Source: Puffinus mauretanicus
Taxonomy: Eukaryota > Chordata > Aves > Procellariiformes > Procellariidae
Length of the DNA stretch: 64,000 nucleotides
Direction of reading: 5' to 3'
NCBI GenBank assembly: GCA_023333565.1
Contig: JAJKFH010000948.1
Location: forward strand, 744,001-808,000
The position numbers were made by a program, and so were the translations under genes. This document shows positions 26,783 to 40,680 of the stretch, one piece after another (the stretch's first letter is position 1; the number at the start of each line of letters is the position of its first letter). The notes under the pieces were generated by a model that worked only from the letters and a program-made list of their open reading frames with translations, was not told the origin of the DNA and did no database searches.

Positions 26783-29700
26783 CTCATCAGAAATGTTAAG
26801 GTGCTTACCTGTGCTGCTGAACTGCATCATACAGTTGCCTAAGCTGAAGTGGGCAAAACAGGAAGAAGAATGGGAATTGCTTGTGAATTATGTTGAGAAT
26901 GTAGAATGGCTCTGTGTCAGCAGGGTCATGAACAAGAAAGACTCCACCACCAATGAATTGCTTTGACATTGACACATAGAAAAATCAATAAAGTTTTCAT
27001 TTTACTCCTATAAGGCAATTGTTAATCGTATGATTGTTGTGAGAAAAATAAAAAAAAAACCCACAGTGAAAGTCCTAAGTCCTTGGAGATTGCAAACTAT
27101 TATAGGTGATGGTTCTGAAGGCTCTATAGGTTACTGAACCTTATTTTTCCATCAAACTCCGAATTCTTCCAGCACATTGCTGAATTTTCTATTTACTCAT
27201 TGATGTCAAGGCATGCTGTGGGACAAGCTAATAGAAAATGGTGCAGATGTTCTTTCAGGCACACAGAGGCAAATTGTGTAGATTGTGGTTATTATGTACA
27301 GGAGAATTTCAAAGTGTCACTGCTTTGCCATGCCTAAACGGAGACACCAGCATCTACACACACATGGATGGTAGCTGTACTCCAGCTTTCAGTGATATTG
27401 AATGCACTGTGCTGCAGGGAATTCAAAAGAAACTGGATTGTCTGCTTAGTGCTTGGATCAAGCTAGAAACTTCTCATGTTGCTTCATTCTCAACAGTCCT
27501 CTTCCCCCGAAATATAGCTGGAGGAAATCAGAGATTTTTAACTTCTGCACATCTAGTGCTCTGATATCTGTCTTATTTTGCATTGATTTTTTTTTTGACA
27601 GTGCATGCCAGTTGCTGACAATTGTTAGAAGCTGTGATATGCAAAGTGTTATTAATATTCCAAGCGACCACTATGTGGAAACGTGGGATGCCACTGAGTA
27701 GGGCATGGTGCCCCACTTAGTGTTACATTTTTCTTCTGTATGGTACATATTCTTTTAGGTGTACTAGGGTTCTTTATATAAAGATATTAATAAGAAAAAT
27801 GGACAAAATGGTTTTTATACATCAGCATAAAAAGAGTTTATAGAATATTAATGAAATAAGAAAATAACACAGTTCTTTTCAAGAATAAGCCTTTATTTTG
27901 AAAAACAAAATAGAAATGCATTGATTCATTTGTAAATGGAAGTAATTAACCTTTAAACATGCAAAACTCATTTATGTACTTAATGATAATCATATTGCCA
28001 CAGGGCATGAGATTATGTTTTACAATTCCCTACCTAATTACATGGATCCAGAATATAAAAAGTAAAATGTATAAAACAGTATAATTGATAAATACTTGTG
28101 TAACTGCCTTTCATATTTTGACTGCTTTTAACATACACTAATGTTTGGAACTAAAAAAGTTCAATAGTTTGCTCCTGCATTATTTATATTCTCTTTCCTA
28201 CCAAATGAAGAAGGGGTTGATGATTGCTGTGAAAGCTGTATTATTCCACTCTGAATCCTATATTGGTGACAAAACATGAACTTTGTTAATAGTTAAACAA
28301 GTAAAAAACTCCAAACCAAATGATGCATCACCTGGTCTTTATTAGGCAGACTATCCTCACATTTTTATCTTAAGTTTGAGCTTCTCCATGATTTTTCTTT
28401 TTATTTTCGTATTTTTATCTGCTTTTTCACTCATTTATCTAGTTATTCTACATTTGCAGGTCAAATGTTGATCTACTTCTCTGCTTCACTGTTTTCAGTA
28501 TTATTCACATTTTTTTGGACTTGTTGGCTGAAACTATGTATACCAGTTAGGGAAATTCTCATTTTTAAATCAATTTTATTTTCTTAGTATGTTTTAGACA
28601 TTATTAATTAGGGATGGCTTCTACTGCTGGAGCTGTGGCCCATAAAACTAGTTTCTAAATTAGCAAGTTGCAAACACTCTGTGGCAAGTTTTTACTTCCA
28701 CTTGGTTGTTTGATCAGTAGGTTAATCAAGAAGTGTAACATAATTATGCCATTAGTTATTTAATCTTATATAATCTGTATATTTTTGTATACTTCAGTGA
28801 ATGTCATCAGTGTGTTTAAATTAAATGTGAAGAACGAATGTATATGCAAATCTTGGTTGTTTATGCATAACCAACATGGACAGTTTTAATAAGCAGTTAA
28901 TCAGATTTTGTTCTAACTCTGCAGCAGGTCGCAGCCAATCTTGCTCACCACTTCTCCGAGTGCTATTTGAACAAGTATCATTAATGTTGTAGTGTATTTC
29001 ATTACACAAGTTGTGACTGAGCAAAGGCATAAAATGGACTTGAGCTGCGTGTGGTAGTACTTATCCTTATGGACACTTCTCCTTATGGATACTTATCCTT
29101 GTCTTGAATACAACTAGGAGGCAAGGAGTTGAATACATTTAAAGTTTTCTTATTCTGGTGTATAAGACTAGAGATAAGAGACTGTTGCAGCCACCTTAAA
29201 GATGTTTTTGATTCATTGTTTAATCATATCTTTCCCTCAAATTCCTTCTAAACGCTTTAATTAATAAGAAGAGTATTGTGGTTCTTCAGCTAAAGAGATT
29301 AAGGGCTTGAAATCTCTCCCCATAACAAAAATCAAGCTATGTTAGACATGAGGAAATCCACTTTTCACTTTCCTAGAGTAGTGAGAAAAGCAGTAAGCTT
29401 AACTGACCATTTAGAACTATGTTTTACTAGTTCTCACAAAAACAGCCAAAGCACAAAGGAACTGGAAGTTAGGTAGTCAAAACAAGCCAGCTTTGGAAAA
29501 ATGGATAACCACTGAAATCAAATGTCAAGTGGGACTGAGAAGAGATTTTTACAATCAAGATATGACATATGAAAACTGAAGAAAAATCAGAGAGAGTGTG
29601 TATACGCTTTGCAAGGAATTCCCCCATTAAAATTTAATATCTTATCCTGTCCAATGGGAAAAAAGTGAATTGTTTTCATATCAAATTTGATAAAATGTAG

Positions 29701-30764
29701 GTCTAAGGACTCTCTATGTTAATCAGCATCATTTTCCCTTATCTATGCAGGGGGAAGAATAGATAGACTAGACATTGGACTAGTCTTCATGTCCCCTGAG
29801 TTAGGTGCATCACTTTGCTCCAGGAGGAAAGTGATACCCTAACGCTGGGGTTCAACAAAATTTCACCATCAGAGCACACAGAAGCACAGAGAAAAATGAC
29901 AGGATCGGCCTTAGACTGAGACGGATGTCTCTTCTTCCAGCTAAGGCAGTTCCATTGTATAAAATAACTTAATTTTCTTTGAGTAGGTGTTGGAAATTAT
30001 CCCTAAATATCTCTTGATCTCTGGAAGGCTTCAATAGAAAAGGCAATAGTTTTAGACCCAGTATGTTTAGGGCAGTCAGATCTCCAGCAGATAGAAGGGG
30101 ATGTATTTCTGCAAAATGAATTGCACTTTTTTGCTCTACATTGTAAATAATATTAGCATTGCTTTTTTAATGGATCTATTAAACTTAGAACACTTTATCC
30201 TTTGTGCCTAGTTGAAGACATTTCTAATGTACCCAGAAACCTGATGGTGATTCTGGGGCAAATATTGATTTCTCATAGCGGGGGTGAAAAACTGATTATA
30301 ATGAATGTGACTAAATTAGATTTGTCAATACTTACATCACCAGGAAGATTTTCCCTGAGGTACATTTCAAGATGGAGACACTTTGTTCATGACAATGGAC
30401 AGTTATTTGGTAAATCATGTATGGTGGCATTAGGCGGGATTCTGTGGCTTAAACAATAGACCTGATTAGGATTCCTTTTTAACTATTTGAGCTGTGGAGA
30501 GTAGGGACTTAAATTTCCTGCTGTTATCACACAACTGGATTTTTCCATTTCTGCTGCAAGTTCTGTGTATGTTTGACAAATTGTCCCAAGAATAGGTCTC
30601 AAGGGAGCTAAACCAGCATTTTTCACTCATAGAACCTCACTTCTGAAGTCTACCACAGCAAGAAAACACGTGCTACTGAGCTAGGAATTAGTCACAGAAA
30701 CAAAGTATTCCTAAGGTTTGTTGTAGCAAGGCTTTCCTTCAGAACTGTTTCCTCCATCATCAGT
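26783..30764. other. Long AT-rich non-coding stretch
   Basis: Very AT-rich, especially 27750-28800. A small imperfect tandem of CCTTATGGA-type units occupies about 29059-29101. No gene, RNA or known repeat family is recognised. Confidence 0.5.
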
Positions 30765-31090
30765 AAAAGATAGGGCTGGAACAGACCTCAGGAGGCCAAA
30801 TAATTCATTCCCCCTCCTTTATAGATGTTATTCCCCTGCAAGTAGATGTCAGCTGTATATTTTATGCTAACAGATGACTGCCTGATCTGTTCTTGGATGT
30901 CTTCAGTACTAGAGATTCGACAGCAGATTCTAGTACCTGAATATCCTTACTGTTCTTTTAATACCCTGCCTAACACTTCCTTGCTGTAGTTTACTTATTT
31001 TACTGTCTGGCATAAACACAGAGAGCAGTTTATTCTGAGTAATGTTAAGACTGAGGTTATCTTCCCTGCATTTTTTTCCCCATTCTTCCC
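30765..31090 (-). mobile_element. Ancient CR1 LINE fragment, minus orientation
   Basis: Word order matches the 3' part of an old CR1 read from the minus strand: a gene-tail region (GGGCTGGAACAGACCTCAGG), then CTGATCTGTTCTTGGATGTC, then CAGCAGATTCTAGTACCTGA, CTTCCTTGCTGTAGTTTACT and an AGAGCAGTTTATTC block. It is strongly diverged, and its boundaries are approximate. Confidence 0.65.
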
Positions 31091-31106
31091 ATATAGGGAA
31101 AAATGA

Positions 31107-31140
31107 ACATACATGCACGTACACACACACGCACATACGT
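31107..31140. repeat. CA/CATA-rich microsatellite
   Basis: An imperfect (AC)n tract, with ACACACACAC at its core, flanked by CATACATGCACGT and GCACATACGT. Confidence 0.75.
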
Positions 31141-31366
31141 ATTTACATGTATAAATGAACACGCATAATTTAGGTTTTTGTCTGATCATTCTTGCTTTTC
31201 TCCAGGAAGTCTCTATCTAGTGCAAAAAAAGTGATCAATACCAGACATACTACTCTCGCCTTGCCAATTCTGGGGAGATCAGAAAGTTTCCTTTTCCTTC
31301 ACAGATACGTCCACACAGGGGATGTATCTATATACAAGCATTGCTGAAGAGCTTTTCCCTGGGAAA

Positions 31367-31467
31367 CCTGTGGTTTAACCCAGCAGGCAGCCATACTTCT
31401 TCTCATACTAAATCCAAAACACAACCCTAGGAAGAAATTTAACTCTATCTCAGCCGAAACCAGGACA
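31367..31467 (-). mobile_element. Internally deleted mini-LTR of the same ERV family
   Basis: About 100 bp keep both ends of the LTR family seen at 10160 and 12381. One end is TGTGGTTTAACCCAGCAGGC. The other is AATTTAACTCTATCTCAGCC followed by GAAACCAGGACA. Roughly 450-500 bp of the middle are missing. No convincing target-site duplication is visible. It is either a deletion derivative or a very short non-autonomous form, also in minus orientation. Confidence 0.8.
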
Positions 31468-34400
31468 GGGAGGGATCCCTAGCCCATCTCTCTGCACGTG
31501 CTATCCATGAATCATCTCTGAGAGGGACAGAGTAGATACTCTTCTCTCTGAGTTCACTCAATTGCTTCACTGAGTAAGAACAAACTTTTCTTCCTCTCAG
31601 AACTTGACCCGCATCCTAACTTCAGGTAGTAAAGACTATTTTTTCCCCTCCAGCTCTTGAACTTTTAGTGTAGGAAGACTTCTTTTTACAAGCTTTGTTT
31701 CTTTTCTTCAGATTAAAAAACCTTTCAGCCTTTGTACAATGAATGGCTGCTGTTTACCCTCTTGGCTTCAAACACTGTGTTCCTTGTGGAGTATTGATGT
31801 AGCTGCAGTTCCTCTTGCCATGGTGTGAGGCACATTGTGACTGCTTGACCGCTTCAGGCATGAATTGAAACTATTTATGACGTCTGAGGCGTGTCTTATG
31901 GAAACCCACAAAGTCTCCTGCTGGTCTAGGACAGCTAGCAATAGTCCTACACTAACAGGTCATCATTGAAAAAAAGGAAAGATGGTGTCTTAGAATCAGA
32001 AATGTTCATTGTTAGTCCCTCATTCCTTAGAAATCAATTTCTCCCCCTTTGTATTGTATCAACAAATAGTAACTGAGAATTATTTTTCAGGAATCACTGA
32101 ATGTCACTAATATTACTGTTACCACTAGTGTGGTGCTCAGAAGTTTCAGGAGACCTCAAGTTTCTCAGAGGAGCTCCAAATTTCAGAAGAGACTCTAAAT
32201 TGTGGAGGAAAAGGATTTATTCAGTATTTGCACTGCTAAGATACTGCATTTCATGCACATATACACATGCTAAGTAGCATCTTTTGAGATTTTGCAAAAT
32301 CCTCCAGACAAACTCTTAAAGCAGATAGACCTTTTGGCTTCTACTTAATGCTTTCCAATTTTCAATATTACTCTATAACACCATATTCCTTTTTATATGA
32401 ATCATATATGTATATTAAAATATGAAATTCAGTATCCTGAGAGACAGAAAACATATATTTTCTGTAAGGTCACAATGCTAACACAGCTATCTTGACTCTA
32501 GTACCTGATTTAGTTATTGCAGAACTAGCTTGCAGTACTCGCACAAAACACAGCTTTGTGCTTTGTAAATGCTAGTAAATTGCTAGAAAACAATGTCTTG
32601 TGTGTGACAGCTACGGGGATTGCCAAGGTAGGTGATACCTGTGAGTCCCAATCTCTAAATCTGTTTCCAATGTACATGCATTAACTTTTTTGTGCAGCTC
32701 CAGTGGTGGGGTGAAGGCAGGCAGAGGAGAGCATGGTGCTGTATTCCTGCTCAAAGATTAGCCAGGACATATGGTAGAGTGCTCACACAGGATACCCAGG
32801 GTACAGATTGCACCTTATCCTGTATCTAGACTGGCTAATACATCTTACATTTAACAGTACCTAGATTAAAAAAATAGAAATAGCTACTGAAAAGGTGTTC
32901 TCCCACACTCTTGAATGTGCAGCTTAATCACAAGGCTAAAGAATGTTGCTCATCCCCCCTCTCTCAACTCAGTTAATAATTTATTTCTGTATGTGCTTCT
33001 ACTTGGAACTCACGTCCGAAAATTTTCCCCTGGATGTACTCTTTAAAAAGAGAAAAAAAAAAGTCAAAAAACCAGATAACAAATTGCACAGCGAGGATTA
33101 TTTTTTCTTTAAATCACAATGAGGGCAGGGTACCTCCTCTCCTGTGAATCTCACTCCAGTATTAGAAACCTGAGTTCAGCTTTGCTTGTGGTGAAGGGAA
33201 GGGAATATATACTAATCAGTATATTCCAGAAGAAAGACTTGGCTACAGAGTCACAGGGGAAAAGATCACTGTCACTCTTGCCTACTTTGCACTCTGTTCC
33301 TCAGCACATCTGCTTCAGCTGTGTTACACGTACCACCTTCGTGCTTTGTACTTGTTGTAGTAAGAGTAGGATTGTGGAAGATGTTAAATATGAAATGTTC
33401 TATTCAGGTCAAATTTCTATTTATCATTTCTTGAAAATGATAAGTAGTTCCTCTACACTGGTTTTTTCCCAGTAGAAATCATCCAAATGATGTCTAAAAG
33501 AAACTACGAACAGAAACTGTACTGAAAACTTCCAGGCGAATGGGTGATAACAGCTAATCGTTTGGCACAAACCAGCAGTCCTGCAGTAACATGTCAGATA
33601 CACTGCACATCTCCGATAACAGCCTTTGTTCTCGAAAGTATTTCTGAATGCATTAATGTGAAGAGTGTGATTTATATCCTGCTGTAAGTATGGTATTGTA
33701 GAAACTGAAGATGAATGAAGGGAAAAGAAGGATGTTTTGTGTGTATATTGAATTACATTCACAGAACGGATGTTAAGGTTTGCAGCAGGTCAGAAATGTT
33801 CTGGGACTTCCTTACTACTTTGAAGGGAAAGGGCAGGAAAAGGTCAGATTACAGCTCTAGATGATGTGGGTACGCGGGCAACCATTTCAGAACAGCAACC
33901 TCCCGACCTGCTGAATAATGGCACACACCACAGTGTGGCACGCCACCGCATCTTGCTGCAGAATGGAGGTATAAAGTGTTTCTATCTTTCGTGCTTTTGC
34001 AATACAGAGAGTAAAAACTGTGATCAAACAGCTAGGTTTGGAGAAAGAATAATTGAAATTTATGATGTCTAGTCAGTATCATAGCCATCAAAATGAGAAT
34101 GACAATCAGTAAACTATTCAAAGAAAAGATTCATACGTACCATGTACATTATAGTCACATTCAAATGACAGATGTGACAGGTTGCAGTGCAGGGAGAAGA
34201 TCAGCTCAGTTTATTTCATATTTGTACTGACTCATAGACTGACATGTTCAGATAACTTTATATAAGGACTACATTTGTCAGAGTTGTCTGTAAACCAGGT
34301 GCCATTTCCCAAGATTAGAATGGCGTTTCCAGACCTGCAATGGATTCTCTTCCTTTCACCTCTTCCATATTTTTCATGTGTTGACTATTGCAACATGATA

Positions 34401-37400
34401 TCTGCTTGGCCAAAAAAGGCAAGCAGATATTGCCTCTTCATTCTCAGAATCTTTCTCCACACTTCTTGCTGGGTCCCTGATTATTTTGACTCAATGTTTC
34501 TTTTGAGATTGCTGCCACAGTCTCTTTGCAAAAGAGGTAGCCAAAAATTCCAGTCCTTAGATAGTTCATTTTTTTAAATCGGCTTTTTAGCTCAATTATT
34601 CTCCAAGGTTAATTATTCCTGAATGTATCTGAATTTGTAGATTTATTGAAAGTAATCACGGCTGTGATGAATTCATATAAACCAGCATCTTTATTATGCC
34701 ACTGCTTACATTTCTGTTTTTGCATTTGAATTACACCATTTAGCATTACATTTGAAGTCAGGCTCTGATGAAGTTCATGAGTAACTATAAGAGCAAATGC
34801 TTTTAGAAGTATGCACTGAAACGCAATGACTATCAGAACACTGCTTTCATCAATTAGTGTTCGTAGATTGATGAGCAGCCTGAATAAATTCTCTCCTGCT
34901 CTCACAGCTTCTTTTTTTTCTCTGACGTTTAGCTTACCTCTTTCATAATATTTAAAGAATGATAAGTCTAAGCTGTTATTGGGGCTTCTTAATCTTTGAG
35001 GCCTTCTATTACTTACAAATTTATCATTGGCTTAGCTTTGGTGTGTGAATAAGCTTCTGGAAGGTCTGATGTTTTTAAAGGGAAAAAAAAGTCTCTAAAC
35101 TTGTAGTGGAAATTTGGTGATGACAAATAAACTGTGCGAATATCTCCTTTGAAAATTTTTTTTGAGATCTCAGAGTTCCATTTATGGTTTCAGAAAGGCC
35201 AAGTAAGTAGGGAAAAGGGATTTGAAAGTCATTTGAAATATTACTTTTCTTTTTTAGGACAGTTTGGGTTTTTTTAAAGATCTTTTATTTCCTAATATTC
35301 AGGTTTTGTTATTTACTTTTATTTTTCATCTGTCTGAAGAGAAAAGCAGACTTTATTTGTAATTCTTTCACAATGGCATTGAATTCTAATTATATGCTAT
35401 TTATTCTTAATATAATAGGTGGACATTCTGGAGGGAAGTAATTTTGATAGCAAAACTTCCAGCAGACATGTATGCACTCCTGTCTGGGCTTCAGTGTCCT
35501 GAAAGCAAACAAATATGTTTCTGCCCTACTGGCAGTTTATAATGACTACCAGTTTACAGTGCGTAAGCTGCAAAACTTATCTTCTAAAACAAGAAAAAAA
35601 GATATTTGAGACACCAAATTCTGTAAAAAAAAAAAATCATGTGCAGTTAGGTTACTGATCTAATACCGCTACTCTAGTGTGCTGTGTTACATGAACAAAT
35701 TGAGTTACAGGACTCAAATTTGTCATAGGCAGCTTTTACAGTAACTACTGATTTTTCTTTTTTTACAGGTATATATTTTCAAAAAAGGACCAAAATGTCT
35801 AGAAAAATTTTCATTACCCAAAAGTTCTCTTTCTTAAGATGTACTCAACTGTCTTAAATGTATATTCAGCATGTCTGAGAGATTCAGGGGTAAGATAATA
35901 TAATACAGAGTTCTTCTAGGCAATGTAAGAAATAGCAGCCTCAATCAAACTCTTAAGACAATTTATCTCCACGGCACTGATTGACAGCGGTGACAGCATT
36001 CAGAGTTCCTGAATCAAGTCTCTTTTGGACTTGCAAGTTGATTCTTTCTGGGCCATCTGGAAGCAAACCTGAGCAATATGTCACCTTTGTGAGCCCAGAT
36101 ATCGCCTGGGCCCTGAGATGTCTGGGTTTGCCACATGACTGTTGCCAGCCAACTGTTAAACAGGCACAGAGACAGAACTTCCTTCTTACCCCATGGCTGT
36201 CATCATTCTTTTTTTTTTTTTTGAAACTTTTGGTTTTGAATGATTTCTGCTAAGAACTGCCAACCTCATGCTAGTGCTCCCAAGAGTGCTGGAGATGCAC
36301 TTGCCTTCCCTCTAAAACATTGATAATATGAAGCTGTAGGTTAGGTGCTGAGTAATGAAAATAGCAGCCAGTTGACTTGTCAATATGAGGGTGCTTCTCC
36401 TGGCTAATCATAATTGGCATAGATGTCTGAAATGGTCCATTTTTCTCCACCTCCTTTGTTCTCTGGTCACACAAGATATCAGATATCAGGGTTATCAGAG
36501 GTACAAAAATTTACTTTGGAAAATAAGATTGTCTTTTGGCACCTTTTCCTCAACTGAGTTCCTTATACCTAGATTTTCATCAGAGCTATGGTGCGTATCT
36601 GGAGTAAACTTGGCATAATTTCACCAAATTGGCAGAGCTACTGCTGACAAACAGACCATTAGTCTGGTTTGAATTTGTCCCTCATCTGCCTCCATTCCCG
36701 TGGCTCTTTGGAGAGAAAAGGTGACTTTTGCTTTTTTTAAAAGCAGACTGTGATTTGCAGGGTTTTACCCACAGAGATACAGCTGATACACATGCTTTGC
36801 CAAAAGCAATACATTTATGAAGCACCCAGCTTCAGAGCATTCAGGGTCTGAACACTTCCAACCTACCTCTCAAACTGGGTTTCAATACAATGTGCACTCC
36901 TTTGCCAGCTGAGTAGTTATTTATGAGGTTTGTTATGCTGTGCATACAGCCTGCTGTCTTGAAGTTGTTCTGAGAATTGTGCTGATGACCTACATTGGAA
37001 GGCAACATTTAATTCCAGATTTTTAAATGAGGCAGGCCATTTATAAAATTTCTCAATAAAATAACATTCTGGATCAATGTGAGCAAGGAAATCAGTAAAG
37101 CTCCCATTTATATCTTCCAATACGTCCAAAAAAAGAGTGAGAATTAAAGGTTCAAAAGCCTGAGATTTATTATTTTCCGTGCCAATTGAAGGCTGTCTTC
37201 ATGTTCACTCTATAAAAGGCCATTTGGTTGTTACTGAAATTGCTGACTAAAATACCCAGAGCTGACACATTTGTCAGAAGACTGACAAGCATCTGATTCA
37301 ATAAAGGTTTCCAGCCTTTTGTTTGACATTTTGGTGGTTGGTTATCATTTTGAAAAGGATTGTTAGTGAATTATTTTCATCCTGTAGCTCATGCAGATAT

Positions 37401-38849
37401 AACTTATCTTATATCTCTGCCACCCCTAAAACCTAAAGCAACATTTTCTTCCTTTCCACATGCACTTAGGTGAACTTTGTTTTTAGCCATACCACTGCTT
37501 TGAGAGAAAATATTTTTTAAAATCTGTAACCTCTCAACACTGCAGGCCACCATCATCACTGCAGGCAGATGACAGCCAAATCTGTGCGTCATTTCCCAGG
37601 ATTTCATTTTTTAATACCTTCATGTGACAGGACAAGTACTTCATAATTCCCACAGAATGCCCATGACAACTAAAAAGAAATGTAAACCTCACACAAATAT
37701 TTTTCCTCCTGTGGTAGGAAGCTAATCTTTAAGGTCCAACTGGTATGGACAGATTTTAATATATTAGGTAAGTAAACATTTGTAAAGTGGTCTAATCCTT
37801 GATAAAATACAGCAAGTATGTTGGGGATTGTTATGGGCTATCTTTGTCTTCTCCTTATAAAAGATTAGGTATAGATCAAGAGTATTATTGCATGTTAATA
37901 TTGTATGTTAAATTAAGCCAGAAGGAATAAAACTGGCTTCCCTTCCTAGGTTCTTGTACTGCATTAGATGATCTTCTATACATTATTTGTTGGCAATCCT
38001 TTACTGTATGAAGAATGCAGGAAAGGTAGCATGGAGAGCATAGGAAGCATCTCTCTCCAATCATACAGCATGCGGCATGGACGACCTCAATAGCAGAAAC
38101 CACTATTCTGCCTCTGAGTGATAGTGTGGCCCCAGTCTTGACTCTGAACTACAGCCTTCCTTGATTTATGTTCAAACTCCATATTTCTGTCTCAGTGGAG
38201 ATGATGGAGACAACCTTTCGTGAGTACGCCACATGCAATGGTCATATTCAGTTTTCCGAGCCATGTGCTAGGAGACTCTTATCTTTTGGAGAGTGAGATT
38301 AAACTTTCTGATAGACTAATAAGACATTGAACAAGAATCATCCTGAACCTCCTTGCCTACAAGTGAATCCATTCTGAAGCTGCCCATGTTTCCATGTCCT
38401 GCTTCCCATGACCACAAAGACTAATAAGGGAACAGAAGGATGGTCATATTTCTGTATATTCATCTGCTGCTACCTTTCCTGATGATCACAGCCACTTCTG
38501 AGAGAAAAAACAAGGAGTCTAAATTTATGCACTGCAGGTGCAAAGGAGACTTTGGGTAATGTTCAGGATCTATTTAACTCTGAGTTTTTTCAACATTGTC
38601 TGTCACTTCATTTCATCTGTGGTTAGCTGTTGTTACTGCGCCTAGATTTTTGTTCAAAGAATAGGGTCTTTATTGTCTACAGAATACACTCAGTTCTTGG
38701 ACATCCAACACTTCAAAGTTGGGTCTCCAAAATTTAGACACAGCATCTAACATGTTTTACACTTGACCGCAGTGGCACTGGATACTGTGGCAAAGAAAAC
38801 CTTTCTGCCTTAAACTAGGTTCCGTAAACTAGCACTACAAGTTGGTTTA
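31468..38849. other. Long non-coding stretch
   Basis: About 7.4 kb without a recognised gene or repeat family. It has homopolymer runs at about 35626-35637 (A) and 36209-36223 (T). A pyrimidine tract and TTTACAG at about 35752-35769 look like an acceptor, but the frames behind it close quickly. Confidence 0.5.
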
Positions 38850-40075
38850 TGATTTAGTCACTGCTCTATCCCTACTTTGTTCCAAGATAGAGTGCACTTT
38901 TAAGATATCTCAGGGTTACTATGCCTTCAGATTCTAGGCTGAGTTTGGCTAAGGACCATCCATTCTTCAGGCAGTCATTGTCTCTATCAAACACAGCAGT
39001 TCTCACAATAATGCACTTCTTGGATTTTTGGATAGTTCGAGCCAGCATCTGTAAGCAGGTGCCCTTTTCAGCATCTCCTGCAGTCCTGCTTTGGTGTGAC
39101 AGACCCCCCACAGACCTCCTGTTTGTGTGAACTATTTCAGCAGCCAGAAGTATGACACTGGTTCTGAGGAGATTGAAAACCCCACATGAATATGCGATTT
39201 CAGAGCCTGTAGAACTTTTTGGATCTGCTTCTGAGGTTGTCATGTTTAATGGTGACAATGATGTTATGTCCTATGCTAACAAAGTGATACAGGATTCCTG
39301 CTTTTCTTCAGGTGCAGCAGAACATCCTTTGGTGAAATGGGAATTTGAAATAAGTGACCTGGGACAGGGAACCCCTCTGTGATAAATACCAAGAAAAACG
39401 GTTAGGTTTTCAGGTCCTTAATTCAGATGGCGTCAAAAGTACATCTCAGATGCATTTCTGACACCAAGCCTATGTCTTTCCTCCTCCTTTGCGTGTCCGG
39501 AAGTAACTTTGGAGCCTGCTCCCCCAATCTGGATCCATTCACTCAACTTCAGTAAGGTGAGGCATCCTCCTGTAAGCACCTTTACCTCATGGCATGAATG
39601 TTGACTACCTCTCATCACTAGCACACCCCTGCTATTCCTAGACAAGTGGAGCTTACTGGCAAAATATGAAGTCTGATATTCCTCTTAATTTCTTTTCTCA
39701 GTTCAAACGTGAGTATCTCTAGAGAAAAATACTTGCTATCACTGAAGGAGTCATCTTTCTGCTTGGCCAGAACTTCTCTGGCCTTCCTTTTAGACCATCA
39801 CCCTCCAGGGCACACATAACCTCTGCATTCTCACACCAAGCACTCCTGAGCTCCTGCGAACTTTGGGTAATGCGTTTCCATTCTGGAAGGACCTCAGGGG
39901 AAATTGAGGACTCTCATGGGCCAAATTTTTGAATCTTGGTGGTTCATTCACTGCTGCATTGTATATCTGAAAGGATAACTTCTGGTAGCTGTCATTTTGG
40001 CTTGCAAAGGGAGAGGAAGTAACCTGTATCCTTCTGCCACCCCTAAACAGCTTATTTCAGAGTTAGCGCATTCCT

Positions 40076-40462
40076 ATGTACCCCTGTAAATTTCTTGCCA
40101 AGGTAGTTTCCAAGTGTCACCTCAAGACACTTTTCTTGGCTAAATTCAATCCCTGCAAGACTGAAGCCACACCTCATACCTTTGGTTTTAAGAGAACTCT
40201 TTCTTCGTATGTTTACAGCGCTCACTCCTTCAGATATTGGAAAGTCTATTTGAATTAATAGCTACAGGTCCAAAGGAAAATCCATTTTCACATAGTCAAA
40301 ACATTTTCTACCTTGACAGTACACTCCATTAGAGCTCAAGCTATGTCTGGGACCTCACTGAAAAATGTTTTCCATCCCAGCATTTGTTTAGTACAGCTCT
40401 GGGGCTCAATCCCAGCCTTTTAAGTTTTACATTACTGCAGAGGTATTCACTGTGGACATGCC
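40076..40462 (+). pseudogene. Degenerate DIRS tyrosine recombinase (C-terminal catalytic part)
   Basis: This is the core of the recombinase within the fossil element. An open frame runs 40076-40258 with CKFLAKVVSKCHL at residues 4-16. The same frame resumes after stops with HSIRA at 40322-40336 and HY at 40430-40435. Enzymes of this family use Arg...His-x-x-Arg...Tyr residues to cut and rejoin DNA and so integrate a circular cDNA without a DDE integrase. Here in-frame stops (for example TAA at 40421-40423) and missing sequence make it non-functional. The preceding block (39979-40011) is in another frame, showing at least one indel. Confidence 0.7.
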
Positions 40463-40584
40463 TTGGTAGGATGATCCTTCAGCTACTGCCTAAATGAAGG
40501 ACACCAAGACCCTGGTAACTGAGCCTGGCGTTCTTTTGAAGTAACCTTTCTGTGGAAATGGATGTCAGCAGTCACTGGAAAAGA

Positions 40585-40680
40585 GATGTAAGTTACATCC
40601 TAGTAACAGCAGTTTGCACATAAATGGAAAGCATATGTGCAAATGATTTGAAGAACTCTAGTTACTGATAAGTAACTTAT
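40585..40680. repeat. Palindromic terminal region of the DIRS-like fossil
   Basis: Two nested inverted words: GATGTAA-G-TTACATC at 40585-40599, and AGTTACT-GATA-AGTAACT at 40660-40677. Between them lies GCACATAAATGGAAAGCATA, resembling the terminal consensus of amniote DIRS-like repeats. Confidence 0.6.

Noticed and set aside
35769..35840. Possible exon after TTTTTTTACAG
   Set aside because: The acceptor is good, but frames close within 12-23 codons and there is no donor or homology.
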